Below are positions 34,242-44,149 of a stretch of DNA of 64,000 bases, piece after piece. The DNA lies in contig OX388319.1 of the NCBI GenBank assembly GCA_947579605.1, positions 22,705,447-22,769,446 of the forward strand. The letters run 5' to 3'. The notes beneath the pieces were generated by a model, which had not been told where the DNA came from, did no database searches, and saw nothing but the letters and a program-made list of their open reading frames with translations. The stretch is from Athripsodes cinereus. Its lineage: Eukaryota > Arthropoda > Insecta > Trichoptera > Leptoceridae. The position numbers and the translations under genes were made by a program. Position 1 is the stretch's first letter, and each line of letters begins with the position of its first letter.

Positions 34242-35143
34242 TAGGGGAACTAGGGGCAAGACGAGGACGTGGGGTAAGATGAGGTACTGGGATAAAAGTT
34301 GAACCGTGCCGTGTAGCCCTGAACGCTGGATGACATTAGATGCTCTCTTCGGACCCCCCACTAGTAACAAGGTTACATCAGCAGTGGTTGCTCGCTCCGT
34401 GATGCTGTGATACTAAACGTGTTTTTCGCATATTTCACGTCATTTTACTTAATTTTGTTGATAGTGTCATTCAAGAAAGAATATCGTGATTCAGATTGTT
34501 TGACATTTGATAAACAAGATTTAAATAAACTATTAATTTTTTCGGTAGTCACTTGGTGAAAGTTCATTTTTAATAAATTTTGTTATAAAAATAAAATCAA
34601 AAACACTGTTTACTTTCACTTGTTATTTATTTTAAATATTTTAGCAAAGATCTTTCGTTATATTAACATCATCAGTGCTCACTTACAACACTTACAGTTG
34701 TAAGTGAGCACTGATGATGTTAATATAACGAAAGATCTTTGCTAAAATATTTAAAATAAATAACAAGTGAAAGTAAACAGTGTTTTTGATTTTATTTTTA
34801 TAACAAAATTTATTAAGATTTAAATATTGAATTTTAAAAGGGAAGATACTTGATTATTACCGGAAAAAAATATGGTTAATAACTTTATTAATTAATTAAT
34901 TGATTAATATTCTTAACTATCCCGTCTTGCCCCTACCCGTGGGGCAAGACGGGAAATTTAAGCTTTTTTTTTAAATTGAAATATTTATTTTTTCTTAACG
35001 TTTACGTTAACGTTTATGTGATTCATTTGCTAGATTTAAGATCAAAGTTTGTGTCAATAGACATTTTTTTAAAGAATTTATATAAAAAAACGTGTTTTTT
35101 GACATTTTAGCTTAACGTTCCCGTCTTGCCCCTAGTTCCCCTA
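34242..35143. mobile_element. ~0.9-kb MITE with 20-bp terminal inverted repeats and TA target duplication
   Basis: The left end is TA then GGGGAACTAGGGGCAAGACG (from 34244). The right end is CGTCTTGCCCCTAGTTCCCC then TA (to 35143). The 20-bp termini match perfectly. The flanks are the two halves of one RTE-like fragment. The uninterrupted copy at 49.6 kb has a single TA followed by TTTGAT at the corresponding site, so a TA was probably duplicated. Inside are the 119-bp-arm palindrome, a second 13-bp-arm hairpin at 34920-34952 (CCCGTCTTGCCCC / GGGGCAAGACGGG) and no coding frame. TA duplication suggests Tc1/mariner-type mobilisation, but the termini are not ones I can assign. Confidence 0.85.
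34571..34815. repeat. Perfect palindrome, 119-bp arms, 7-bp loop
   Basis: The left arm 34571-34689 begins TAATAAATTTTGTTATAAAA and ends CTCACTTACAAC. The loop ACTTACA is 34690-34696. The right arm 34697-34815 is its reverse complement with no mismatch that I can find. It lies inside the MITE. Confidence 0.92.
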
Positions 35144-35260
35144 TTTGATTTATATCCCCTCTTTCAAATATATACACCCTCTTCTTCATCCTTTCATCAT
35201 GTATTCGCTCCAAATGTTCAAGCCGTCGAAGCTTGAGATAATTCACCCATCTTTAGTATA
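35144..35260 (-). pseudogene. RTE-like LINE fragment, right part
   Basis: TTTGATTTATATCCCCTCTT, CATCATGTATTCGCTCCAAA and TGTTCAAGCCGTCGAAGC align with the 49.6-kb copy (TTTCATCGTGCTTTCGCTCA, ACATGTCCAAACCATCG). This is the WFGHVER region on the minus strand. It continues the fragment at 34082-34241. Confidence 0.7.
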
Positions 35261-35804
35261 TTATTACTTATTATAGGCATATAAAATACAACCTCCATTT
35301 TTACGTGCAATTAGTTCGCTGACTACCCCATTTGAGTAGTATTCCATGATGACATATTATAGTTTATTAATTCACTTTATCTCTTCACCCATCCTTAATA
35401 TAATATTAAAGGCACAATATAGGAAGACCTGCATTTTTTACGTGCAAATAGTTCAATGATTACCCCATTTGAAGGATATGCCGTGATGACAGTATTTAGA
35501 ATACTATTTACAATTTGTATAATATATTTCTTTCAGTATAAATTATTATTCCTTATTTCGTTTCAGTAAAGTTGTTTCTTGAGATAAAATATAATACAAT
35601 GTGCCACTTCTCATACATTAATCCCAAATGTGGCAGAAATGTTATGATAGATTATTATCATCCACGCAATGATGAAACTACTAAGAGAGAGAAATAAATA
35701 TTATAAGGTTATATTATTATTTTCAGCATTAACAGTTCTTTTCATTCAATATGACAGATCTGTATATCTCAAAGATAATAATAATATTATTTACCTACCT
35801 ACGA
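35261..35804. other. AT-rich intron sequence with short repeat scraps
   Basis: TACCCCATTTGAGTAGTATT and TACCCCATTTGAAGGATATG (35321-35345, 35461-35480) look like decayed 3' ends of the short repeat, together with a shared TTTTTACGTGCAAATAGTTC segment. No gene. Confidence 0.45.
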
Positions 35805-36030
35805 AATGTGTTTTCGAAATTGGCACACTCTCCATTCGTGTCGCTTAGTTTCGAAATCCGCTCGAACACATTTTTGTGATTCGGGGAAACTCGATAAAAA
35901 CTATTTTACGAGTGTAAATTTAACACATGAAACTACCATAATGATGAGGCTTAAAGAAGGCAACCTCACCTTATTACTCTTTTCCCAAAGAGTGGGAGAC
36001 CAAACTTTGTTTCAACCAAGATTTTTTGCT
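35805..36030 (-). repeat. SINE 3' end (TAGTTTCATGTGTTAAATTT type)
   Basis: GTGTAAATTTAACACATGAA, ACTACCATAATGATGAGGCT, TAAAGAAGGCAACCTCACCT. The same tail is attached to the tRNA-like SINE at 58440-58510, in the same orientation. Confidence 0.6.
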
Positions 36031-36039
36031 GTGCTGTAA

Positions 36040-36178
36040 ATGGCAGATGAATTATACCATCTATCCTGAATGTCTTAATTTTTTTGACACGGAGAGAACA
36101 GCTTGCATTTTTATTGCATGCAGCTGATCTGCAGGTTATTCCACTTGTGGGATATGCTGTGATGGAATAGTAGTAGTA
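36040..36178 (+). repeat. RTE-tail short repeat, 3' half
   Basis: CCATCTATCCTGAATGTCTT, CACGGAGAGAACAGCTTGCA, TATTCCACTTGTGGGATATG and CTGTGATGGAATAGTAGTAG. The (GTA)n tail is preserved. Confidence 0.75.
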
Positions 36179-36879
36179 ATAGCAGCAGTTGTAGAAGAAG
36201 AAAAAAACTCCATTTTAATGATGTTAGAAATACATGATCATGGATAGTATTTCAAGTTTCATTGTTTCTCTTTTTTTTTGTTTTCAATTTACGTTCTTCT
36301 TGTCTCGTAGGAAAAATGAAGCAAATACTTCTGTTCGATTGTTGTTATTTGAAGTATGTTAATATGGAGAAGTCCCTGAAGAAATCAGAATGATGGATAT
36401 CATTCGTAGATTTAAATGTTTCTGAAATTAAGAAATATATTTTTCAATACCTTTTTTCTTTTAAATGTTTCCTACCCTAGAATAAATAAATTCTGCTAGA
36501 TTGTACATGTAAAGATATAAATTATGCCACCCAAATGACATACATGTTTGTCACATGTAGTAGCTTGGTTCGTTGCTACCACAAACGTAGGAGATATCGT
36601 GATGGAATACATATACTTTTTAATTTATTCACTGTATATTGGAAACAATATTTCAAATCAACACATAGTATCATAAAAATATCAGTTATACAATTCAATG
36701 TACAGAGGTCGACTTTATAGCTAGTATTTGATGTCTTCCAACTAACTCGGATGTACAGATTGTTTGGAGAGGAAGTCTAAGAAAGTTCCTCTACTTGCAG
36801 AATCTAAAGAAATAAGATTTGCAATTGTATATTTAATATCGATTTTGAAATATTATTTAGCAAAAAGTTGCGAGATCAA

Positions 36880-37216
36880 GAAAGGAATGAGGATGTTAGA
36901 TGAATGTGTGGATGCTAGAGGAGTATTGTGAACAGAATGCAAGCAAATAAGTTATGATGGTTTGGACATGTGGAACGAATGGACGATGAAAGAGGATTAA
37001 GTTATCTGAAAGAGGCGGTGTGCGGGCGTTCAAGAACCACTTGGTTTGATCGCGTGTATCAAATTTTCAAAGATGCCCGTGTGTTGAATTTAAGAAACCG
37101 ACGTGCGAATGGATAATTTATAGAATAAGCGATAGAAATATTAAGGATAGATCTATATGGTGTTCCATTCTCTATGCCTACCCCACTTGGGATGCTGCGT
37201 GAGGGTATAGTTTATT
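36880..37216 (+). pseudogene. RTE-like LINE 3' end, diverged
   Basis: TGGTTTGGACATGTGGAACG (WFGHVER), then GGCGGTGTGCGGGCGTTCAA, AAGGATAGATCTATATGG (KDRSIW) and CTATGCCTACCCCACTTGGG (YAYPTW), ATGCTGCGTGAGGGTATAG. Several stops and shifts interrupt it. The 3' terminus is intact and shows the likeness to the short-repeat tail well. Confidence 0.78.
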
Positions 37217-37842
37217 ACCTATAATATAGAAAATATTATTTCACTGTCATAGACAACTATCGATAAATGTCAAATAAATTAATGTACAACTTCTCTGGTT
37301 TTTAATGTCTATAATATGATCTATCACTTGACACACCAGATGTGACTTGAAATAAATATATTTACAACCACATTACTTTCATAGTTAAAGTTATAGACTA
37401 TTTAATATTGTAGAAGTAGTGTTTAATGTATTTTTCTCAGGTATTGTTAAATAAAATAAATATTTTACGGGACTTCAATACAAACATAAAATCGTTATTC
37501 TCGTCTTTAGTCCAGTAATTAATTTGTATCGTTTGATTTGTTTACTGACGTTAGTAATTAAATAAATATAACACTATTTTATTGTATTTTTACTACTGGC
37601 CCTCAACTCTTCACCGCGGTATTTAAAGCTTTCAGATCTTACACTAGTTAATAAAATGGAAAATTAATGGAACATTCAAAAGCATACGTCATCACTGCTG
37701 GAATGAAGATGTCAAATGTCTTGTTCATTTTAAAAAAAACTGACTTTTACTTCTTAATCAAAAACTTAGAGAAATAAATGGAAATCCTTTTCTTTGCCAA
37801 GAAGTCCGTGGCTTTTAAACATTAAATAAATAATACTTTTGT

Positions 37843-38083
37843 TCCGTGGAGCACCCGCTAAAGAATTGGTCTCCCACTCTTCTGCGTAAGTTTTCAAGTG
37901 TCCTGTAAAAGGCAGGTGTTCGAAAAAATTGAGACATTTTACATCTTAAATTCAGCGACGAGGTTTGCCACCCATCCTGAATGTCTTGATTTTATATTGG
38001 CACGGAGAGGACAGTTTGCATGTTTCTTACATGCAGCTGATCTGCTGGCTACCCCACTTGTGGGATGTGCCGTGATGGTATAA
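37843..38083 (+). repeat. RTE-tail short repeat, full length, sense orientation
   Basis: The best sense copy: TCCGTGGAGCACCCGCTAAA, GGTCTCCCACTCTTCTGCG, CAAGTGTCCTGTAAAAGGCA, TTCAGCGACGAGGTTTGCCA, CATCCTGAATGTCTTGATT, TACATGCAGCTGATCTGCTG, then GCTACCCCACTTGTGGGATG and TGCCGTGATGGTATAATAAT. Followed by an (ATA)n tract. About 240 bp with no coding frame of its own. Confidence 0.85.
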
Positions 38084-38194
38084 TAATAATAAAAAAATAA
38101 TAATAATAAACATATTCATGATAGCACAAACGCTAAAAACTAGGTTTATCATGTGCGCGACTTCTTATAACCAAACAAAAATTTACTACTAGGT

Positions 38195-38447
38195 ACTACT
38201 ATCTCATCACGACTAAGTACCCCACAATTTGGATAGCCAGTAGATCAACCACATGCAATAAACATGCAAACTGTCTTCTCCGTGCCAACGAAAATTTAGA
38301 CATTCAGGATGGGTGTCAAACCTCATCGCTAAATTTAATATTTAAAATGTTTTTTTTTTCGAACACCTGCCTTTTACATGACACTCGAAAACTTACGGAA
38401 TAGAGTGGGATACCAATTCATTACCGGGTGCTCCACGGAATACTGAA
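38195..38447 (-). repeat. RTE-tail short repeat, full length
   Basis: Only about 110 bp from the copy at 37843 and inverted relative to it. CATCACGACTAAGTACCCCA, ATTCAGGATGGGTGTCAAAC, GACACTCGAAAACTTACGGA and CGGGTGCTCCACGGAATA. The two copies form an inverted pair spanning 600 bp. Confidence 0.82.
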
Positions 38448-38735
38448 ATTTAGCAAACTTATATTAAGTAACTGTCTAATTTCATTTTCTCGACAATTTT
38501 ATTACGAACTTAATATTTTAATGGAATATGAATATGAACATGAGACACACTCATACATAATTATTATGACTCATTCTATATTGTAGTAACTTATTGTCAT
38601 AGTTTTCATATTAATTGAAGCACCTGTAATATCATTATGTTTGTATAATAAAGTTGATTAAATTAAAAGGATTCAATTCATATATACATTTTCAATTAAT
38701 TTTCTAACAATAATTATGCAAATATTTCTAATTAC

Positions 38736-38752
38736 ACACACACACACACACC
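38736..38752 (+). repeat. (CA)n microsatellite
   Basis: About eight CA units. Confidence 0.9.
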
Positions 38753-38917
38753 TTAAAGCATATTAATAATTTTGCTTTGTCTATTGTTACAATTACTGCA
38801 TAAAGTGGCTAACTTACTAAAAGTATGATTTCAAATCTATGAACAAAATATTCTTTTGAGTATGTAGGTACACAGAAAAAAAATAGAGAACATTTTAGTA
38901 ATATCAATTGTTTTTGT

Positions 38918-39050
38918 TTCGTGGAGCACCCGGCAGAATTGATCTCCCACTCTTTTCCATAGGTTTTTGAGTGTCCTGTAAGAAAATTGTTTAAAAAAAA
39001 AAGTGAAGACATTTTACATCTTTAATTCGGCGATGAGATTTGCCGCTCAT
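38918..39050 (+). repeat. RTE-tail short repeat, 5' half
   Basis: TTTCGTGGAGCACCCGGCAG, ATTGATCTCCCACTCTTTTC, GAGTGTCCTGTAAGAAAATT and TTCGGCGATGAGATTTGCCG. It stops before the 3' end, so it was probably broken after insertion. Confidence 0.7.
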
Positions 39051-39075
39051 TTTTTTTCACTTCTGTTCTCTCTTA

Positions 39076-39140
39076 AAGCCGAGATACTCCACCTTCATGA
39101 CACAGGCGTATTTCTTACTTATAGTGTGTCTGTGTTAATA
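39076..39140 (+). repeat. SINE 3' piece
   Basis: CTCCACCTTCATGACACAGG and TTCTTACTTATAGTGTG, as in the SINEs at 33.2 and 40.2 kb. Confidence 0.45.
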
Positions 39141-39144
39141 CATA

Positions 39145-39400
39145 CATACATCTTCTTCCCCTTGTCCTAGTTGGGTCGGGGGCCCATTGCGCCTAGGTAC
39201 CTCCTCCAGAGATCCCTGTCCACCGCTGCTTCCAGGACCTCTGGCCACTCTAAAGCAAGTCTTTCAGCACACAAGTTTGACACCTGCCCTTGCCAGCTTC
39301 TTCTAGGGCGGCCCACCGGTCTTCTGCCCTCTTCCACAGCCTCCAAAGATAAGTGGTGTTCTGCTTCTGGCATGCGGAGAACGTCTGTGTTAATTTACAA
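39145..39400 (-). pseudogene. LINE ORF2 C-terminal fragment (GRRPVGRPRRSWQ)
   Basis: A 68-codon minus-strand frame reads MPEAEHHLSLEAVEEGRRPV, GRPRRSWQGQVSNLC, ALEWPEVLEAAVDRDLWRRY and LGAMGPRPN. GRRPxGRPxxxW followed by DRDxWRR is the LINE ORF2 C-terminus. It is unusually GC-rich for this window, which points to a recent insertion. It is a different family from the KDRSIW copies. Confidence 0.75.
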
Positions 39401-39439
39401 TCTTATTTCATATTTCAAGAAAAAATAGCTTAACAACAT

Positions 39440-39572
39440 CTTTAATTAAGGGATTATGTCATCCATTCTAAAAAAGCTTAACTTATATGGCACGCAGGAG
39501 ACGTCTTGTATATTCATAGCATGTAATAAGTCCATTGACTACATCACTTCCGGGGGATGCCGTAATGAATTT
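39440..39572 (+). repeat. RTE-tail short repeat, diverged 3' half
   Basis: TGTCATCCATTCTAAAAAAG, TGGCACGCAGGAGACGTCTT, ACATCACTTCCGGGGGATGC and CGTAATGAA. Confidence 0.55.
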
Positions 39573-39589
39573 TTTTATTACACTAATAA

Positions 39590-39990
39590 ATTACAAATCT
39601 TATACATATTTTCATTGATGCTGCCCAACTAGGTATAACCTGTACTAGGGCAAACATCTCACAAATATATCAATCATATAGAAACATATACACAATCACA
39701 AAAAGCATTCATCTCCTATATTTACACAATCACATTCATTAACAAGAAAAACACTGCTGTAAACTATCCATACATGAAACAACACACAAACAAACCATTT
39801 CTCCATATAAAACCAGAAAAAAAACAACATATCCCTCAACCACACACATCACAAATCCCACACCACATACTAACACACGTATATCATCCCACATAAAACA
39901 CAAAAACACAACAAATCACGGAACAAATCCTAAGATATCTTGCAATCTCTCCATTGGCAGATCAGACACCCACCCATAACAATATGCTCT
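39590..39990. other. G-poor, A/C-rich low-complexity stretch
   Basis: A run of about 300 bp (39680-39960) with very few G on the + strand, made of CACA/ACAC-rich words. Similar in composition to the inter-ORF region at 54.6-55.0 kb. Probably a LINE-derived UTR; no coding content supported. Confidence 0.45.
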
Positions 39991-40134
39991 TTAAAATTCA
40001 ACAAAAACAATGATTTCTCTAATCTTTAGAGGTCTAATTAAATAATTTATCAATTATTGATACTATTGAAATCTTCAAATTGTTGTGAGACATGTAGCGC
40101 ATATTAGATGATTTGATAGGAAACTTTCTTCGTG

Positions 40135-40320
40135 TGTCCTGTTGCTTTGCAGTCGCAGGTAATCTGATGAAAAAGTCTCAAACTTTCAATTATTAAGAGA
40201 TCATGGGTTCGATTTTTCTCACTGCTGACCAACTCCACCTTCACGACACAAGAATATTATTTACTATAGGCTGTTTGAATTGTATTTTGGTTTACTACAA
40301 ACCCAGTTTCATCTTTTATT
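40135..40320 (+). repeat. tRNA-type SINE
   Basis: TTTGCAGTCGCAGGTAATCT is an A-box-like start, and GGGTTCGATTTTTC at 40205-40218 is a B box. Then follow CAACTCCACCTTCACGACAC, AAGAATATTATTTACTATAG and a TGGTTTACTACAAACCCA hairpin end. Confidence 0.6.
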
Positions 40321-40624
40321 AAACAAAGTATAACTACGAACTACAAATCCACTAATTTTATAATCGTATCATATGGTGTACATAACTATAAGTGGACCCA
40401 CAATTAAAGTTTATATGTAGTTACAATATTAATGCTTACACAATTATTAAATGGATTGTTATTAAAGGGAGCCTTTATGATTTTATCAAATTGTCAAACT
40501 TTATTACACTTGATGGTCGAAATTTATTTTGTCATCAATTTTATTTCTGTTTGTGCAAAAAATAATAATTAATATCGTAAATACAATAAAATGAGTATGT
40601 AGAGTTAACAAGGTGAAGAAGATT

Positions 40625-40700
40625 TTTCACTTTTATTTGCAAGTTTTCGAGTGTCTTTTACAAGGCAGATAATATGACTTTTATCATCTTCAATATTTCT
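40625..40700 (+). repeat. RTE-tail short repeat, decayed fragment
   Basis: CAAGTTTTCGAGTGTCTTTT, ACAAGGCAG and nearby words only. Confidence 0.4.
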
Positions 40701-40837
40701 CATCCATAATTTCGATGATTTGTTGTTAGAAGGGATTATGTTTAAAAAAGTTTATTAACTGTCATTCAACATTGGTATCGTATTCGTAATAAATTTAATT
40801 TATGAATCATAAACTAGGTGATTGAATCTGATTTTAT

Positions 40838-41145
40838 CTTCTTCTTCAAGTGCTTTGTTGGGTCCCCTCAACGTTGTCGATCTCCTCGACGAACTTGTCC
40901 CTGTCCTGCGCTGCTCGGAACAGCTCCTCCACACTTGGCGGTCCACTCCCTTATGTTTCGCAGCCAGAACATCGCTGTCTCCTACCGAGTCCTCGGCATG
41001 CCTCAATTTTCCACTTTGATACCAGCTGGAGAAGGTGGTATTTTTCCCCGCGCAAAACATGACCCAGATGTGAAACCTTTCGAACCTTGATGGTTGACAA
41101 CAACTCCCTGTTAACTCTAGCTCGCATCAGATCTGATTTAATCAA
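40838..41145 (-). pseudogene. LINE ORF2 C-terminal fragment (HLGHVLRGEKYHLLQL)
   Basis: The minus strand reads SDLMRARVNRELLSTIKVRK, VSHLGHVLRGEKYHLLQL, VSKWKIEACRGLGRR, then (after at least one frame change) a W-x-x-P-S-V-E-E-L-F-R-A type end with DRDKFVEEIDNVEGTQ. GHVLRG...K-G-RG-GRR is the C-terminal segment of RTE/R4-like LINE proteins. It is frame-broken. Confidence 0.7.
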
Positions 41146-41279
41146 CAAATTGTATATATATTTAATAAATCACCAATCACGTCAATTCATTTGATCCTAA
41201 TTTAGTAATAATGTACAAATAAAAAATATTATTGAATTATACAAATTATCAAATTGTACATAAAAATTAATGTAATAAA

Positions 41280-41500
41280 TGTCTATGTACAAAACATTTT
41301 GTCTATGTTCCTTTGTATATTGTGTGCTGTTTCATCGTACCCAAGGTAAGTGTCATTTTTTTAATAATTACTATTAATATAATATTATATGTGAATATAT
41401 TATAAGAATGAATTTTATGGAAACAAAGTATGTGAAATACTAATTTTGAACAGACCTGATAACTCGTTGACGAGTGGGTGGCTTTTAAATATAAGAAAGA
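41280..41500 (+). repeat. LINE 3' end with variant ACTCG/CGAGT stem-loop
   Basis: CCTGATAACTCGTTGACGAG, then TGGGTGGCTTTTAAATATAA. The hairpin ACTCG-TTGA-CGAGT and the following TGG-TGGC match the terminal hairpins at 4377 and 5639, but the pentamer tail is lost. Confidence 0.6.
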
Positions 41501-41679
41501 ACATAACAATTATATTAAATCAGTTCTATTCAGTAAAAAATACATTGTAATAAATTAATACAAGAGAAGTAAAACATTGCAAAAATAAATTTAAATTAAT
41601 TTATTTATAAAAACTGCACCATAAATATAAATTTAAAATGTTAACTTTTATACAGTAAAACAAAATATACTGATTAGAT

Positions 41680-41865
41680 AAACTGAAATAATTATTTCGT
41701 TCTAACATAAATTGAATAAAACTAGAGAGACGTCTTTCGACTTCTTAGATCATTATCACTTCTTAGATAGATAACGATCTAAGAAGTCGAAAGACGTCTC
41801 TCGCGAGTTATATCATCTAAAGAAGAACGAAATGCTTATTTCGATTTATTCAATTATGATTTTCT
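41680..41865. repeat. Foldback: 27-bp perfect inner arms plus weaker outer arms
   Basis: The inner arms 41725-41751 and 41776-41802 are perfect complements (GAGAGACGTCTTTCGACTTC...). The loop of 24 bp repeats CTTCTTAGAT once more. Outer arms ATTATTTCGTTCT (about 41692) and AGAACGAAATGCTTAT (about 41837) extend the structure. It could be a MITE. Confidence 0.75.
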
Positions 41866-42084
41866 TTACAAATTCTCTAATTTCATTTCATTTCAACGCA
41901 ACGATGAAAGATTTAAAGAGATTTTTTTATTATTTTATTTGTTTTTATTTACTTATTTATTAATTGGTTACAAATAATTTCATAGAGAAACTCATTCAAA
42001 CCAAATACAATCAATTATTGTTTATTGCTGACTCAAAAACTAGCAATTTTTTAATATAGTTTATGAAATCAAATAGTATTTGGA

Positions 42085-42530
42085 AAAAAATACTTACATA
42101 CATACATACATACCATCACGCCGCTTCCCTCGCGGGGTAGGCAGAAAGGATCGAGCGCCACTTCCTTCTATCCTTGCATACATCTTTCGCTTCCGTCACT
42201 GTCATACAATTCCTCATGCATGCTCTACTGTTCAACGTGCTCAACACGTGACCGTCCTGTAGGATTTGATTTAAATGATCTTGCCATTTAATCCTCGGAC
42301 GTCCACGTCTCCGAGCACCATTCCTCTCAGCCAAATATATCTTCTTAGTCATTCTGTCCTCATTCATTCTTTCCACGTGCCCAAACCATCTTAACTTATT
42401 TACATTCATCCTTGTTATTACACCAACTTTCATTCCACATTCCTTTCGTATATCACTGTTACGCACACGATCTCTCAGACTTTTACCACACATCCTTCTC
42501 AACGATCTCATTTCCGTGTAAAAATAGATA
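42085..42530 (-). pseudogene. RTE-like LINE 3' end, best-preserved copy
   Basis: A 131-codon minus-strand frame (42116-42511) reads MRSLRRMCGKSLRDRVRNSD, VGVITRMNVNKLRWFGHVER, MNEDRMTKKIYLAERNGARR, RGRPRIKWQDHLNQIL, then ACMRNCMTVTEAKDVCKDR and KWRSILSAYPAREAA. WFGHVER, RRGRPR-KW and KDRxxW are the hallmarks of RTE-like C-termini. There is no stop, so it is fairly young, but the RT core and endonuclease are missing. The minus-strand tail is followed by (TATG)n. Confidence 0.85.
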
Positions 42531-44149
42531 CTAATTTTAAAATGAATCCAAATAAACTATTGAAAAAAAATCATTCAATGACTAATCCTATTTCTTCTTT
42601 ACACGTTCTAATTTAAATTACTAATTTTTTTTAATTGAATTCCAATTACACAGACGGTTAAAAAAATAAATAGGTCCTCAAAAAGTAATTAAAAAAAAAC
42701 TTCGAATTCAACTTTGTCAAAGTGAGAAAGCGAAATAGTAGGTACTAATTAAACTATTTTATAGAATATTTTTATTTGCTTTTCACCCTGTCGACAAAAA
42801 ATATTTACCAGGAAATTCTTGAAATGAAAAAACTTCCGAAAGCTTTATAAAATATTGAAAAATTTTGTTTTTCAATTTAGGTAAAGTCTTTAATTATGTA
42901 AATATTGTGAAAGGATCGGTACAACTTAATTAAGTATGTTTTTAATTTTTTTTTAGTATTTCAATTATAATTGAATCAAACTTCTATCTTATTTTTTTTG
43001 TTAAAACTTAATTCTTTCAACACGTTTTCAGAATTATGTTTACTTAAAATATGAAATTTCGAACTTTTTTGATAAAAAATAATAAAATATTATTTGAAAT
43101 AATCTACTCAAGAAGGGAAAGTGGAGAAGGTGTACAATTAGCAAATACAAATTATGATTTTATTTATTTTATAAATATTTAAAAATTTCAGCGCAATATT
43201 TAAAACTGTGATTTGATCTTAATAATATAATTTCATTTGGACTTCAAAATTTAAAATGAAAGATGTATTTTTTTGGCAAGTAAAAAAAACACTACCTAAT
43301 TTTCTCGCAAATTTAGTACTTTTTTCAAAACTAGGGACTTTATACATAATCTATCTATGAAATTAGAACCGTGTAAAAATTCCTCTTTCCTTATAAATGT
43401 GTGTGTAAATAAATAATTATATATTGTACAATGAAGGGCCCACCCACTACCCGGATTATTCAGAAGTCTATGAAATATATCTACAATATGTACATTTTTA
43501 AATGTTTATTTGGTTATGCATATTTTCATTTGGAAAAAGATAGATTTCCATTTAAAGAGAAGGTCAATGTCAAACACTTGACTCCATAAGATGGTTATTA
43601 ATGATGATTTGTTCATATATTGTGTAAATAATTCTCATTTTTAAATTTTCATTATGTTTATAGTCACAATGCAAATTTATCATTGTTTTCAATGTACATA
43701 CTGTTTTAAATACATGTTAAATATCCATATTATAATATAAAAGTGTGTGTTTTTATTGTAAAAATAATAAATTACAAAATAATCAAAAAAGTGATTAATG
43801 TGAATTTATTTTGTATAAATTTTTAATATTTTAATAAATATTATCTTGAAAGATGAGTGGAAACATTAGAAATAATGAAGCTTTTTGAAAATTTTACCTC
43901 TTTTTATAAAGAAGTAGGTTATTTGTGTACAATAAAACCAATAAGCCTTAAGAACACTTCATCATTTAAATAAAGTAATTGTTTAATACCTTCTTCTATC
44001 TGCATCCAAATTAATTATTTTATTTTCTTCTTTCTTAGTTTATATTTTTTTTATTAATCTATTTAAAACTATAAACGCTTTTGTCATTTTGATTGATGTA
44101 ATACGATTGCTGAATCGAATTAATTTTACTTTTTTGTTTTCTATTTCAG
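42531..44149. other. AT-rich intron sequence before the orcokinin B exon
   Basis: No gene or named repeat. A small GC-richer patch (GAAGGGCCCACCCACTACCC at 43433-43452) is unexplained. The end is a strong acceptor tract, TTTTTTGTTTTCTATTTCAG at 44130-44149. Confidence 0.5.

Noticed and set aside
44089..44149. ATG at 44089 as the start of the orcokinin B protein
   Set aside because: It lies in the intron before a strong TTTCTATTTCAG acceptor and gives no signal peptide suited to a secreted precursor. The phase match with the exon at 30459 is the better explanation.
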